Source: Bauldia sp. | GTDB lineage: Bacteria; Pseudomonadota; Alphaproteobacteria; Rhizobiales; Kaistiaceae | Length of the DNA: 64,000 nt | Direction: 5' to 3' | Assembly: GCA_026126065.1 (NCBI GenBank) | Contig: JAHCJY010000004.1 | Location: 124,001-188,000 of the forward strand | Shown: positions 36,902 to 44,896 of the stretch, piece after piece | Position numbering within the stretch: the first letter of the stretch is position 1 | Layout: every line of letters begins with the position of its first letter | Notes under the pieces: model-generated | Told to the model about the DNA's origin: nothing | The model's database searches: none | What the model saw: only the letters and a program-made list of their open reading frames with translations | Position numbers and translations under genes: made by a program

Positions 36902-37372
36902 ATGACGCAGCCCGATTCCCCCGAAGATCGCCTCGCCGCCCTTGGCATCACCCTGCCGACGCCGGCCGCCCCCGCCGCCAACTACGTGCCCACGGTCCGC
37001 GCCGGTGGCCTGTTCTTCCTCGCCGGCCAACTGCCGTTGGGTCCGGATGGGCTTGCCTTCAAGGGCAAGCTTGGCCGCGACCTCACGGTGGAACAGGGCC
37101 GCGAAGCAGCGCGGCTGGCCGCAATCAACCTCCTCGCGCAGGCGAAGATGGCGCTCGGTCGGCTCGACCGGGTCAAGCAGGTCGCCCGGCTGACGGGGTT
37201 TGTTTCGGGTATCGACACCTTCACCGAGCCGCACAAGGTGCTGGACGGCGCGTCGGAGCTCCTGGTCGCCGTCTTCGGCGATCGCGGCAGGCACACACGC
37301 TCGGTCCTCGTTGCGGCGAGCCTGCCGCTCGATGCCGCCATCCTGATCGACGCCGTCCTTGAGGCGGACTGA
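36902..37372 (+). CDS. RidA-family protein (YjgF/YER057c/UK114), longer subgroup
   Basis: A 156-residue member of the RidA family, some of which hydrolyse reactive enamine/imine intermediates. The core segments YVPTVRAGGLFFLAGQLPLGPDG and RHTRSVLVAASLPLDA, with the Arg before SV, fit the fold. It is about 25 residues longer at the N-terminus than E. coli RidA, as in one common proteobacterial subgroup. Start taken at ATG 36902 (AGGA 8 bp before); ATG 36893 is also in frame. Divergent from gatC. Confidence 0.85.
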   Translation: MTQPDSPEDRLAALGITLPTPAAPAANYVPTVRAGGLFFLAGQLPLGPDGLAFKGKLGRDLTVEQGREAARLAAINLLAQAKMALGRLDRVKQVARLTGFVSGIDTFTEPHKVLDGASELLVAVFGDRGRHTRSVLVAASLPLDAAILIDAVLEAD

Positions 37373-37393
37373 ACCAGGTCGCATTTGTTGTCG

Positions 37394-38614
37394 ATGCTGA
37401 ACAATCCTTCCGCTCCGGTCCGCCCCGCGACCATCCGCACCGTCCGAAGCGTCGCCGAGGTCGACCGTGCCGTGTGGGACGCGCTGGCCAATCCCGGCTG
37501 GCCGAGCGATGCGCCTCGCGCGGCGGGAAGTGTTGGCGCGGCCCCCTACAATCCGTTCCTGTCGTGGGACTTTCTCGATTGCCTCGAACAGTCAGGCAGC
37601 ACGAGCCGCAAGACGGGCTGGACGCCGAGCCACATCCTTCTCGACGAGGGGACGGCCGGGCTCGCGGGGATCATGCCTGCCTACGTCAAGACGCACTCGA
37701 TGGGCGAGTACGTGTTCGACCACGGCTGGGCGGAGGCCTATCAGCGCAACGGCGCGCGGTACTATCCGAAGCTCCAGTGCTCGGTGCCGTTCACGCCGGC
37801 GACGGGCCGGCGCCTTCTCGTCCGCCCCGGCGACGTCGGCGCGGCAGGGGCGCTTGCCGAGGGGGCCACGAGCGTCGCCACGGCGGGACAAATGTCGTCG
37901 GTCCACATCACGTTCATGCCGGAGGACGAGTGGGACCTTTGTGCGTCGGTCGGCTATCTCAAGCGGACCGATGCGCAGTTCCATTTCGAGAATCCCGGCT
38001 ACCGCGACTTCGAGGATTTCCTGTCCGCCTTCGCCTCCCGGAAGCGAAAGGCCGTCCATCGCGAGCGGCGCGAGGCGCTTGCCAACGGGATCGAGGTCGA
38101 CTTCCTCACCGGCCCGTCGATCACCGAGGCGGCCTGGGACGCGTTCTTCGCCTTCTACATGGATACCGGGAGCCGGAAGTGGGGTTCGCCGTACCTCAAC
38201 CGGCGCTTCTTCAGCCTCGTTGGCGAGCGGATGGCTGACCGAATCCTCCTCATCATGGCCAGGCGCGAGGGCCGCTATGTCGCCGGCGCTCTCAACTTCA
38301 TCGGCTCGGAGACGCTGTTCGGCCGCTACTGGGGGGCCGTCGAGCATCACCCGTTCCTCCATTTCGAGGTCTGCTACTACCAGGCCATCGACTGGGCGAT
38401 CACGCATCGCCTCAAGCGCGTCGAGGCCGGAGCGCAGGGCGAGCACAAGCTCGCCCGCGGCTACATGCCGACGCCGACATACTCCGCTCACTGGATCGCC
38501 GATCCGCGCTATCGCCAGGCGATCGCCGCCTATCTCCTGCGCGAGCGCGAACAGGCGGCCATGGACGTGGAGATGCTGGCGGGACACGCGCCATTCCGGC
38601 ACGAACAGGACTGA
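37394..38614 (+). CDS. FemAB/GNAT-like protein (peptidoglycan-biosynthesis-associated family)
   Basis: A 406-residue protein of the FemAB-like double-GNAT family (the DUF482 group). Recognised stretches are YNPFLSWDFLDCLEQSG, YVFDHGWAEAYQRNG.RYYPKLQ, PFTPATGRRLL and the C-terminal EAGAQGEHKLARGYMPTPTYSAHW. Proteins of this family are often annotated as N-acyltransferases linked to peptidoglycan, but activity is not proven. It follows the RidA gene by 21 bp and is likely co-transcribed. Start chosen at ATG 37394; TTG codons at 37385 and 37388 are in frame. Confidence 0.85.
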   Translation: MLNNPSAPVRPATIRTVRSVAEVDRAVWDALANPGWPSDAPRAAGSVGAAPYNPFLSWDFLDCLEQSGSTSRKTGWTPSHILLDEGTAGLAGIMPAYVKTHSMGEYVFDHGWAEAYQRNGARYYPKLQCSVPFTPATGRRLLVRPGDVGAAGALAEGATSVATAGQMSSVHITFMPEDEWDLCASVGYLKRTDAQFHFENPGYRDFEDFLSAFASRKRKAVHRERREALANGIEVDFLTGPSITEAAWDAFFAFYMDTGSRKWGSPYLNRRFFSLVGERMADRILLIMARREGRYVAGALNFIGSETLFGRYWGAVEHHPFLHFEVCYYQAIDWAITHRLKRVEAGAQGEHKLARGYMPTPTYSAHWIADPRYRQAIAAYLLREREQAAMDVEMLAGHAPFRHEQD

Positions 38615-38655
38615 GACGATCCCGCAGTCGAGGGGGCCGGCGCCCGTGGCCACAC

Positions 38656-38693
38656 TTGACGGGGTTGTCCACAGCACTTAGTTGAACGATCAA
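38656..38693 (+). promoter_or_regulatory. Candidate promoter and operator of the TetR gene
   Basis: TTGACG (38656-38661), 17 bases, TAGTTG (38679-38684) resembles a housekeeping promoter. The -10 overlaps TTGA-ACGA-TCAA (38682-38693), a short inverted repeat placed where an autorepressor would bind. Transcription would start only a few bases before the ATG. Confidence 0.4.
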
Positions 38694-38697
38694 TCAA

Positions 38698-39312
38698 ATG
38701 GGGTATAGCGTGGACACGCGGACGAGGATCATCGTGGCGGCCATGGATCTGTTCGGGACGAAGGGATTCAACTCGACGTCGGTGGCCGACATCCTGAGCC
38801 GTTCGCAGGTCAATTCCGGCAGCCTCTACCACTTCTTTCCGGGCAAGCAGGACGTACTGGTCGGCGTCCTGGAGGCGTATCGCGACGGCATCTATCCCAT
38901 GCTCATCGATCCCGCGTGGCAAGGTGTCGACGATCCGATCGAGCGCATCTTTGCGCTCCTTGCGGCCTACCGCGGCATGCTCGTCGAAAGTGACGCCACC
39001 TATGGCTGCCCGATCGGCAGCCTCGCGCTCGAACTGCACGAGCCGGATCCGAAGGTGCGGGATCTCCTCGCCGCCAATTTCAACGCCTGGACGCTTGCAA
39101 TCGAAGGCTGCCTCGATGCCGCCTCGCACCGGCTGCCGGCCGATCTCGACGGCCGCGCGCTCGCGGAGTTCGTGCTGACGACGATGGAAGGTGGCGTCAT
39201 GCAGGCACGGACCCACCGCGACGTCGCCTTCTTCGACCGCGCGGTCGCTTCGCTCCGAGCACATTTTGGACTGCTGCAACGGGTACGGGAACTCGCGTCA
39301 ACAGGGGGTTAG
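38698..39312 (+). CDS. TetR-family transcriptional regulator
   Basis: A 204-residue repressor-type protein. The N-terminal helix-turn-helix is canonical (RTRIIVAAMDLFGTKGFNSTSVADIL, then GSLYHFFPGKQDVL), and the C-terminal ligand domain has a conserved-looking CPIGSLALEL segment as in the TetR_C_11/YxaF-like group. ATG 38698 has no ribosome site; GTG 38710 is in frame with GGGG before it. The next gene (DUF1761) begins 6 bp after the stop, so it may be the regulated target. Confidence 0.9.
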   Translation: MGYSVDTRTRIIVAAMDLFGTKGFNSTSVADILSRSQVNSGSLYHFFPGKQDVLVGVLEAYRDGIYPMLIDPAWQGVDDPIERIFALLAAYRGMLVESDATYGCPIGSLALELHEPDPKVRDLLAANFNAWTLAIEGCLDAASHRLPADLDGRALAEFVLTTMEGGVMQARTHRDVAFFDRAVASLRAHFGLLQRVRELASTGG

Positions 39313-39318
39313 ACGAAC

Positions 39319-39726
39319 ATGCTCGACTTCGACATCAACTGGCTGGCGGCGCTCGTCGGCGCCGCGATCGGCAATCTCGGCGTGGGGTCGGTGTGGTACT
39401 CCCCGCTCCTGTTCAGCAAGGTCTGGCAGCGCGAGGTCGGCATCTCCGACGTGGAAGTCCGAAGCGGGAACTTCGCGATGATCTTCGGCGTCGCCTTCAT
39501 CCTGTCGCTGATCGCGGCGGTGTTGTTCGCGGCGTGGCTGGGGCCGAACCCGGAGGTCGGCGACGCTCTGATCGCGGCGCTCGTCGTAGGCCTCGGTTTC
39601 GTCGGCACGAGCCTCGGCATCAACTACCTGTTCGAGCGGAAGAGCCTCACCCTCTGGGCGATCAACACGGGCTTCCTCACAGCGGAGTTCCTGGTGATCG
39701 GCCTCGTGATCGGGCTCTGGCACTAG
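39319..39726 (+). CDS. DUF1761 small membrane protein
   Basis: A 135-residue protein with four hydrophobic segments, matching the DUF1761 pattern: an N-terminal NWLAALVGAAIGNLGVGSVWYSPLLF, then KVWQREVG. Function is unknown for the family. It follows the TetR gene by 6 bp and is probably in its operon, hence perhaps induced by the same signal. Confidence 0.85.
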   Translation: MLDFDINWLAALVGAAIGNLGVGSVWYSPLLFSKVWQREVGISDVEVRSGNFAMIFGVAFILSLIAAVLFAAWLGPNPEVGDALIAALVVGLGFVGTSLGINYLFERKSLTLWAINTGFLTAEFLVIGLVIGLWH

Positions 39727-39773
39727 CGGCCGGCGGACAATCGAAGGCCCACGTCGGGCGGCGTAGGCCGAAC

Positions 39774-40235
39774 TCAGTGGTCGTGGCCGTCGTGATCGCC
39801 GCTGTCGGTGGAATGACGGGCGGCGCTCGCCGCAAGGGCCTTGGGATCGTCCAGGCAGACTCCGCAAAGGCCCCGCACCTCGGCGGTCATGCGGTCGACC
39901 CGGAAGCCGCGACCGCTCGCGGCGTCGCGGAGGCCGGCGACGGCATCCGTCGCTTCGAGTTCGGCGACGAGGCCGCAGTTCTCGCAGATCGAGAAGATGG
40001 CCGCCGCATCGCCGTGGCGGGAATGAACGCAGGCGACATAGGCGTTCAGCGATTCGACGCGGTGTGCCAGCCCTTCGTCCACGAGGCGGTTGAGCGCCCG
40101 ATAGACGGTCGGCGGCGCCGTGATACCCTGATCCCGCACGGCATCGAGAATCTGGTACGCCGTCATGGGCGCGCCAGCAGACCGCAGCGCGCCGTAAACC
40201 GGGCCACGGGCGGGAAGCGTCCGCGGTCGTGTCAC
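39774..40235 (-). CDS. zur: Zinc uptake regulator, Fur family
   Basis: A 153-residue Fur-family repressor. A winged helix (APPTVYRALNRLVDEGLAHRVESLNAYVAC) leads to a metal-binding domain with CxxC pairs Cys84/Cys87 and Cys124/Cys127 (structural zinc) and HSRHGD-type sensing residues. A His/Asp-rich tail (SGDHDGHDH) is present. Location next to a zinc ABC importer, with ESLNAYVAC in the position typical of Zur, supports Zur rather than Fur or PerR. It is divergent from the DUF1007/NicO genes. Confidence 0.88.
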   Translation of the reverse strand: MTRPRTLPARGPVYGALRSAGAPMTAYQILDAVRDQGITAPPTVYRALNRLVDEGLAHRVESLNAYVACVHSRHGDAAAIFSICENCGLVAELEATDAVAGLRDAASGRGFRVDRMTAEVRGLCGVCLDDPKALAASAARHSTDSGDHDGHDH

Positions 40236-40357
40236 GGTGTCCTCCGAAGGGTGGGCGAAATCGGTCGCACGGGGATTCTCCTCTGCCCCCTCATATCATC
40301 GCAAAGATGCCCGATTTCAAACGAACGGAGCAAAGCATCGGCGGAGGATCGCGGCGC

Positions 40358-41008
40358 GTGGCACGTATACGGCAGGGGGCGCTCGCGCTCATCGCGTTCC
40401 TCATCGCGGGGCCGGCGCTCGCGCATCCCCATGTGTTCGTGACCGCCAAGGCGGAGATGGTGTTCTCGGGCGGCCAACTCACCGCAGTTCGTCACATCTG
40501 GCAGTTCGACGAGGCGTTCTCCGCCTATGCGATCCAGGGACTGGACGCGAACAATGATGGCGCGCTGACGCGGGCGGAGCTCGCGCCGCTCGCCCAGGTC
40601 AACGTAGACTCCCTTGCCGATTATGGCTTCTTCACTTGGCTCAGCGTCGATGGCGAGCAGGTCGCGTTTGCCGCGCCGTCCGACTATTTTCTCGACATCT
40701 ATCACGGGCAACTCACGCTGTTCTTCACCCTGCCGCTGGCAATTCCGGCACCCATCATCCGGACGGCGACGCTCGACGTGTTCGATCCGGAGTACTTCGT
40801 CGCCTACGAGTTCGTGACGGACGCGCCGATCACGCTCGTCGATCCGCCGCTACGCTGCAGTTCGCTGTTCTACCCGCCGCCGTTCCTCGATCCGGCAACG
40901 GCCATGGCGCTTGCGGCCATTCCCGCCGACGAACGGATTCTGCCGGCCGATCTCGCCGGCGCCGCCGCCGACCTCGCCAACACCATCGTGGTGACATGCG
41001 GCGGCTGA
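40358..41008 (+). CDS. DUF1007 periplasmic protein
   Basis: An exported protein of about 216 residues from GTG 40358, which has GGAGGA nine bases before it and gives a clean signal peptide ending ALAHPHVFV. ATG 40307 would add 17 residues and lacks a site. The N-terminal HPHVF of the mature protein is the DUF1007 hallmark and a likely metal ligand. An EF-hand-like loop (DANNDGALTRAEL) follows. DUF1007 genes usually precede NicO-type metal transporters, as here. Divergent from zur. Confidence 0.85.
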   Translation: MARIRQGALALIAFLIAGPALAHPHVFVTAKAEMVFSGGQLTAVRHIWQFDEAFSAYAIQGLDANNDGALTRAELAPLAQVNVDSLADYGFFTWLSVDGEQVAFAAPSDYFLDIYHGQLTLFFTLPLAIPAPIIRTATLDVFDPEYFVAYEFVTDAPITLVDPPLRCSSLFYPPPFLDPATAMALAAIPADERILPADLAGAAADLANTIVVTCGG

Positions 41009-42075
41009 AGCACCGCCGGCTCGCACTCGCCCGCGCCGCGCTGGCCGTGGCCGGCATCGCCGTCGCGACCGCAGCGGCTGCGCAAGGACCGTTCGGCATC
41101 ACGATGCCCGAGGCAGGCGCCTCCCCGGCTGCGGGCGGGCTGTTCGGACCGATCTTCGCGCAGATCGGCGCGTGGCAGACACAGTTCTACAGCGCGCTTA
41201 CCGATGCCCTCGGGGCCATGCGGGAGAACGGCAGCGCGTTCTTCGTGCTGGCCGGCATGAGCTTCCTGTATGGCATCTTCCACGCCGCGGGGCCGGGACA
41301 CGGCAAGGCCGTGATATCGGCATACCTTCTCGCATCGGGCGAAACGCTGCGTCGCGGCGTCCTCATCGCCTTTGCCTCCGCGTTCGTGCAGGCGCTCGTC
41401 GCCATCATCCTCGTATCGATCGCTGCGGGGATCCTCCGCGTCACCGCGGTGACGATGAACGAGGCGACGCGCGTTCTCGAGATCGGAAGCTACGCGCTCA
41501 TTGTCGTCGTCGGCCTGTGGCTCCTCGTCACCCGCGTCCGGGGGCCGGGCCATGTGCACGACCACGGTATCGCCGCAGCCCTGCCGGCGGGCGGTTCCGG
41601 CGGCCGGAGGCTCGCCACGCCGATCCACGCGGTGGGTCCCCTCCGGGCCGAGCGGGTGGCGACCAGGGACGATGGCAGACGCACTGCGCACGACCACGGC
41701 GCCGGCGGCACTGCGCATCTCCACGCACCCGACCCTGCCCTCCTCCGCCGGCCGATGACGCTGCGTGGCGCCTGGACAGCTATCCTCGCCGTCGGCATTC
41801 GGCCCTGTTCGGGCGCGCTGATCGTGCTGGTCTTCGCGATGGCGCAGGGCCTGTACGCCGCGGGGATCGCATCGACCCTGGTGATGGCGGTCGGCACCGC
41901 GCTCACCGTGTCGCTGCTCGCAAGCATTGCCGTTCTCGCCCGCGATACCGCCATCCGCCTCACGCGTGGCCGCTCACGCCGGGTCGCGATCGCGTTGCGG
42001 GCAATCGAGATTGCGGCCGCAGCGACCGTCCTGGTCTTCGGCGCGCTCCTCCTCGGCGGCGTCCTGTGGGCATAG
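40996..42075 (+). CDS. NicO/RcnA-like nickel-cobalt (or zinc) transporter
   Basis: A 359-residue inner-membrane transporter of the NicO family. A signal-like first helix is followed by about six membrane segments. The first contains YGIFHAAGPGHGKAVISAYL and the second AVGIRPCSGALIVLVFAM, both family hallmarks. Between them lies a cytoplasmic loop rich in His (GHVHDHG, AHDHGAGGTAHLHA) that should bind metal. It overlaps DUF1007 by 13 bp. The zinc context suggests zinc as cargo, but Ni or Co is the family norm. Confidence 0.88.
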   Translation: MRRLKHRRLALARAALAVAGIAVATAAAAQGPFGITMPEAGASPAAGGLFGPIFAQIGAWQTQFYSALTDALGAMRENGSAFFVLAGMSFLYGIFHAAGPGHGKAVISAYLLASGETLRRGVLIAFASAFVQALVAIILVSIAAGILRVTAVTMNEATRVLEIGSYALIVVVGLWLLVTRVRGPGHVHDHGIAAALPAGGSGGRRLATPIHAVGPLRAERVATRDDGRRTAHDHGAGGTAHLHAPDPALLRRPMTLRGAWTAILAVGIRPCSGALIVLVFAMAQGLYAAGIASTLVMAVGTALTVSLLASIAVLARDTAIRLTRGRSRRVAIALRAIEIAAAATVLVFGALLLGGVLWA

Positions 42076-42097
42076 CAGGCCCGCTGTTGACGAATGA

Positions 42098-42132
42098 TAT
42101 AATGTACGCTTAGAGAGGGAGGTAAGCGTACA
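42098..42132 (+). promoter_or_regulatory. znu operon promoter with 30-bp inverted repeat
   Basis: A consensus -10 TATAAT (42098-42103) is followed directly by TGTACGCTTA (42103-42112), a 10-base spacer GAGAGGGAGG, and TAAGCGTACA (42123-42132): perfect 10-bp arms. The repeat spans the likely transcription start, so it could be a repressor operator, or a 5' hairpin presenting the GGGAGG loop. The AT-rich ATGATATAAT overlapping the -10 resembles the core of a Zur box. Confidence 0.55.
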
Positions 42133-42151
42133 AGATACGGATCGCTCTCCC

Positions 42152-42289
42152 GTGACCTCGCCCGCCGCATCCCGAACCGAATCTCGCCGGCCTGGCCTCG
42201 ACCTTTTCCGGGCGAGCGCGGGCCAGCGCGTCCTCGGCATCCTGGCACTCGTCGCACTGCTCTGGCTCGGCGTGTGGTGGGCGCTGTGA
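42152..42289 (+). CDS. Small single-helix membrane protein leading the znu operon (45 residues)
   Basis: GTG 42152 opens a 45-codon frame ending at 42289, overlapping the GTG start of znuC (GTGA). The product has a basic N-terminal half and one C-terminal membrane helix (VLGILALVALLWLGVWWAL). No clear ribosome site precedes the GTG; the GGGAGG in the hairpin loop is about 30 bases away. The coupling to znuC and the clean helix support it. It could be an accessory subunit or a leader peptide. Confidence 0.5.
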   Translation: MTSPAASRTESRRPGLDLFRASAGQRVLGILALVALLWLGVWWAL

Positions 42290-43014
42290 ACGACGCCCCG
42301 CGCATCACGATCCGCAATCTCGCGCTCGGCTACGGCGGGCGGCCTGTCGTGGAGCAACTCGATTGGGACATTGCGCCCGGCTCGCTCACCGCGATCATCG
42401 GGGCCAATGGCTCGGGCAAGTCGACCCTTCTGCGCGCAGTTGCCGGCGAACTCCGCCCCTTGGCCGGCGCCATCGACGGGCTCGACGGAACGGTCACATC
42501 GTACCTGCCGCAGGACGCCGGCATTGATCGCGCGTTTCCGATCTCCGTGGCCGACCTGGCGGCCATGGGGCTGTGGCGGAAGGTCGGGGCGTTCGGGCGG
42601 ATCGGGCGCCACTGGTCGGGCGAGCTCGAACGTGCCCTGGGCCTCGTGGGACTCTCGGGTGCCGCGCGGCTTCCGATCGCGACGCTCTCGGGCGGACAGT
42701 TCCAGCGCGTCCTGTTTGCGCGGCTGATCCTCGAGGACGCCGACCTGATTCTTCTCGACGAGCCGTTTGCCGCGGTGGACCGGGAAACAACGGCGGATCT
42801 CGTCGGACTCGTCCGCCAGTGGGCCGCCGAGGGCCGCACCGTGGTGGTCGCTCTCCACGACCTCGACCAGGTGCGCCAGCATTTCCCCGAAACGCTCCGG
42901 CTTGCCGGAGGCCGTGGTGTCCAGGGCGCGACGGCGCAGATCCTCTCGGTCCTCGGCGCGGCTGGGGTCTCGACGGCGCCCGCAGGTCAGCTCCGCGGCG
43001 GAGCGGTCGCGTAA
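42286..43014 (+). CDS. znuC: Zinc ABC transporter ATP-binding protein
   Basis: The 242-residue ATPase of a cluster A-I metal importer. Walker A is GANGSGKST, signature LSGGQFQR, Walker B LILLDEPF, and ALHD carries the H-loop. The start is GTG 42286, overlapping the small membrane ORF. It ends directly before znuB with no spacing. The zinc assignment rests on the zur and His-rich ZnuA neighbours. Confidence 0.9.
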   Translation: MNDAPRITIRNLALGYGGRPVVEQLDWDIAPGSLTAIIGANGSGKSTLLRAVAGELRPLAGAIDGLDGTVTSYLPQDAGIDRAFPISVADLAAMGLWRKVGAFGRIGRHWSGELERALGLVGLSGAARLPIATLSGGQFQRVLFARLILEDADLILLDEPFAAVDRETTADLVGLVRQWAAEGRTVVVALHDLDQVRQHFPETLRLAGGRGVQGATAQILSVLGAAGVSTAPAGQLRGGAVA

Positions 43015-43881
43015 ATGCACGACCTCCTGATTGCCCCCTTTGCCGACTACGCTTTCATGCGAAAGGCCCTGATCGGCGCGATTGCGGTGGCGCTCGGCGC
43101 CGCCCCCATCGGCGCCTTCCTCATCCTCCGCCGCATGAGCCTCACGGGCGATGCGATCGCGCACGGCATCCTTCCGGGCGCCGCGGTCGGTTACCTGCTG
43201 GCGGGGCTGTCGCTGACGGCGATGACGCTCGGTGGCCTTGTCGCCGGCATGGCAGTCGCTCTCGGCGCGGCCGCCGTCTCGCGCCGCACCGCGCAGCGTG
43301 AGGACGCCTCGCTTGCTGCCTTCACGCTGATCTCGCTCGCGGCCGGCGTGATGCTGGTTTCGCTGCGGGGTTCGAGTCTCGACCTCCTCCACTTCCTCTT
43401 CGGCAGCGTTCTTGCCCTGCCGGACGATGCGCTCGTGCTCCTCGCGGCGATCGCGACCGTGACGCTGCTTGCCTTCGCGCTCCTCTTCCGGCTCTTCGTT
43501 ACAGACGCGCTCGACCCGTCGTTCCTCCGGCGGGTCGGTCCGCGGACCGGCCTCGTCCACTACGCCTTCCTGGCGCTTGCCGTCCTCAACCTCATTGCCG
43601 GCTTCCATGCGCTCGGCACGTTGATGGCGGTGGGCATCATGATCCTGCCGGCCGCGGCGGCGCGGTTCTGGACGCGGTCGGTGGGCGCCGTTGTCGTCGT
43701 CGCTGTTGTCATCGCCGTGCTCTCGTGCGCCACCGGCCTCATCCTCGCCTTCCATCTCGACCTGCAGCCGAGCGCGACGATGATCCTGTGCTCGGGCGTC
43801 GCCTACGTCGTGTCGCTCCTGGCCGGCCGTGAGGGCAGCGTCATGGCGCGAAGACGCTTGCCGTCCGGCGTCCCGGCCTGA
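43015..43881 (+). CDS. znuB: Zinc ABC transporter permease
   Basis: A 288-residue permease of the ZnuB/MntB family with about eight membrane segments. LRRMSLTGDAIAHGILPGAAVGY is the family signature near residues 38-60. The ATG follows the znuC stop without a gap, suggesting coupled translation. Acts with ZnuC and ZnuA to import zinc across the inner membrane. Confidence 0.9.
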   Translation: MHDLLIAPFADYAFMRKALIGAIAVALGAAPIGAFLILRRMSLTGDAIAHGILPGAAVGYLLAGLSLTAMTLGGLVAGMAVALGAAAVSRRTAQREDASLAAFTLISLAAGVMLVSLRGSSLDLLHFLFGSVLALPDDALVLLAAIATVTLLAFALLFRLFVTDALDPSFLRRVGPRTGLVHYAFLALAVLNLIAGFHALGTLMAVGIMILPAAAARFWTRSVGAVVVVAVVIAVLSCATGLILAFHLDLQPSATMILCSGVAYVVSLLAGREGSVMARRRLPSGVPA

Positions 43882-43945
43882 GCCGCCGGGCCGGAGCGGC
43901 CTCTCGCCTTTCAACCTCTCGTTCCCTACCAACCGGAGTTGTCCG

Positions 43946-44878
43946 ATGACCGGACTTGCCTTGACTCGCCGTAGCGCCCTCGCCGGGATCGCCCTGGCCA
44001 TCACCGCGCTTGCCGTACCTGTCCATGCGCAGGCACCGCTCCAGGCGGTGGCATCGTTCACGATCCTCGGCGATCTGGTGGCGGAGATCGGCGGCGACCG
44101 GGTGGCCGTGACCACGCTGGTCAATGCCGGCGGGGACGCGCATGTGTTCGAGCCCGGCACGCGCGATGCGCGAACGGTCGGAGGCGCCGACATCGTGTTT
44201 GCCAACGGGCTCGGCTTCGACCCGTGGATGGACCGCCTCGCGACGTCAACGGAATACGCGGGACCGTTCGTCGTGGTGTCCGCCGGAGTCATGCCGCTCC
44301 GCTTCGAGGATGAGGACGAAGGCGCCGATCACGCCGGCCACGAGCATGAGCACGACGATGACCCGCATGCGTGGCAGAGCGTTGCCAATGTGAGGCTCTA
44401 CGTCGCGACGATCGCCGACGCCCTGGTTGCCGCCGACCCGGCCGGTGAGGCGAGCTATCGCGCGAACCTTGCCGCCTATCTCGCGGAACTTGACGCGCTC
44501 GAGGCCGACATCGTGGCTGCTGTCGCGTCGCTGCCGGAGGCGAACCGCACGGTCATCACCTCGCACGATGCGTTCGGTTATTTCGGCGCCGCCTACGGCC
44601 TGACGTTTCTCGCTCCCGTCGGCGTCAGCACCGAGGCCGAAGCAACACCGGCCGCGGTGGCCAGGCTCATCGACCAGATCCGCGCGACGGGCGTCCGCGC
44701 CGTGTTCATCGAGTCGATGACCAATCCGCGCCTTATCGAGCAGATCGCCCGGGAGACGGGCGCCACGTTCGGCGGCGAACTCTATGCCGACGCGCTGTCA
44801 CCGCCGGACGGGCCGGCCCCGACCTACCTCGCGATGATGCGATACAACATCGAGACGATCGCAGCCGCGCTGCGTTGA
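43946..44878 (+). CDS. znuA: Zinc ABC transporter substrate-binding protein
   Basis: A 310-residue periplasmic zinc-binding protein. The signal peptide ends at PVHAQA; an RR pair (LTRRSALAGIAL) hints at Tat export but lacks the full motif. Metal ligands lie in DAHVFEPGTRD and SHDAFGYFG. The acidic His-rich loop (GADHAGHEHEHDDDPHAW, about residues 125-142) is typical of zinc- rather than manganese-binding members. CCGGAG site before ATG 43946. Third gene of the znu operon, in an order with the binding protein last. Confidence 0.93.
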   Translation: MTGLALTRRSALAGIALAITALAVPVHAQAPLQAVASFTILGDLVAEIGGDRVAVTTLVNAGGDAHVFEPGTRDARTVGGADIVFANGLGFDPWMDRLATSTEYAGPFVVVSAGVMPLRFEDEDEGADHAGHEHEHDDDPHAWQSVANVRLYVATIADALVAADPAGEASYRANLAAYLAELDALEADIVAAVASLPEANRTVITSHDAFGYFGAAYGLTFLAPVGVSTEAEATPAAVARLIDQIRATGVRAVFIESMTNPRLIEQIARETGATFGGELYADALSPPDGPAPTYLAMMRYNIETIAAALR

Positions 44879-44896
44879 GGCCGACGTCACCGCGGT

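Noticed and set aside
38656..39312. EcfG promoter before the TetR/DUF1761 genes
   Set aside because: A GGAAC near 39288 is followed at the right distance by TTAG rather than CGTT, so it does not match.
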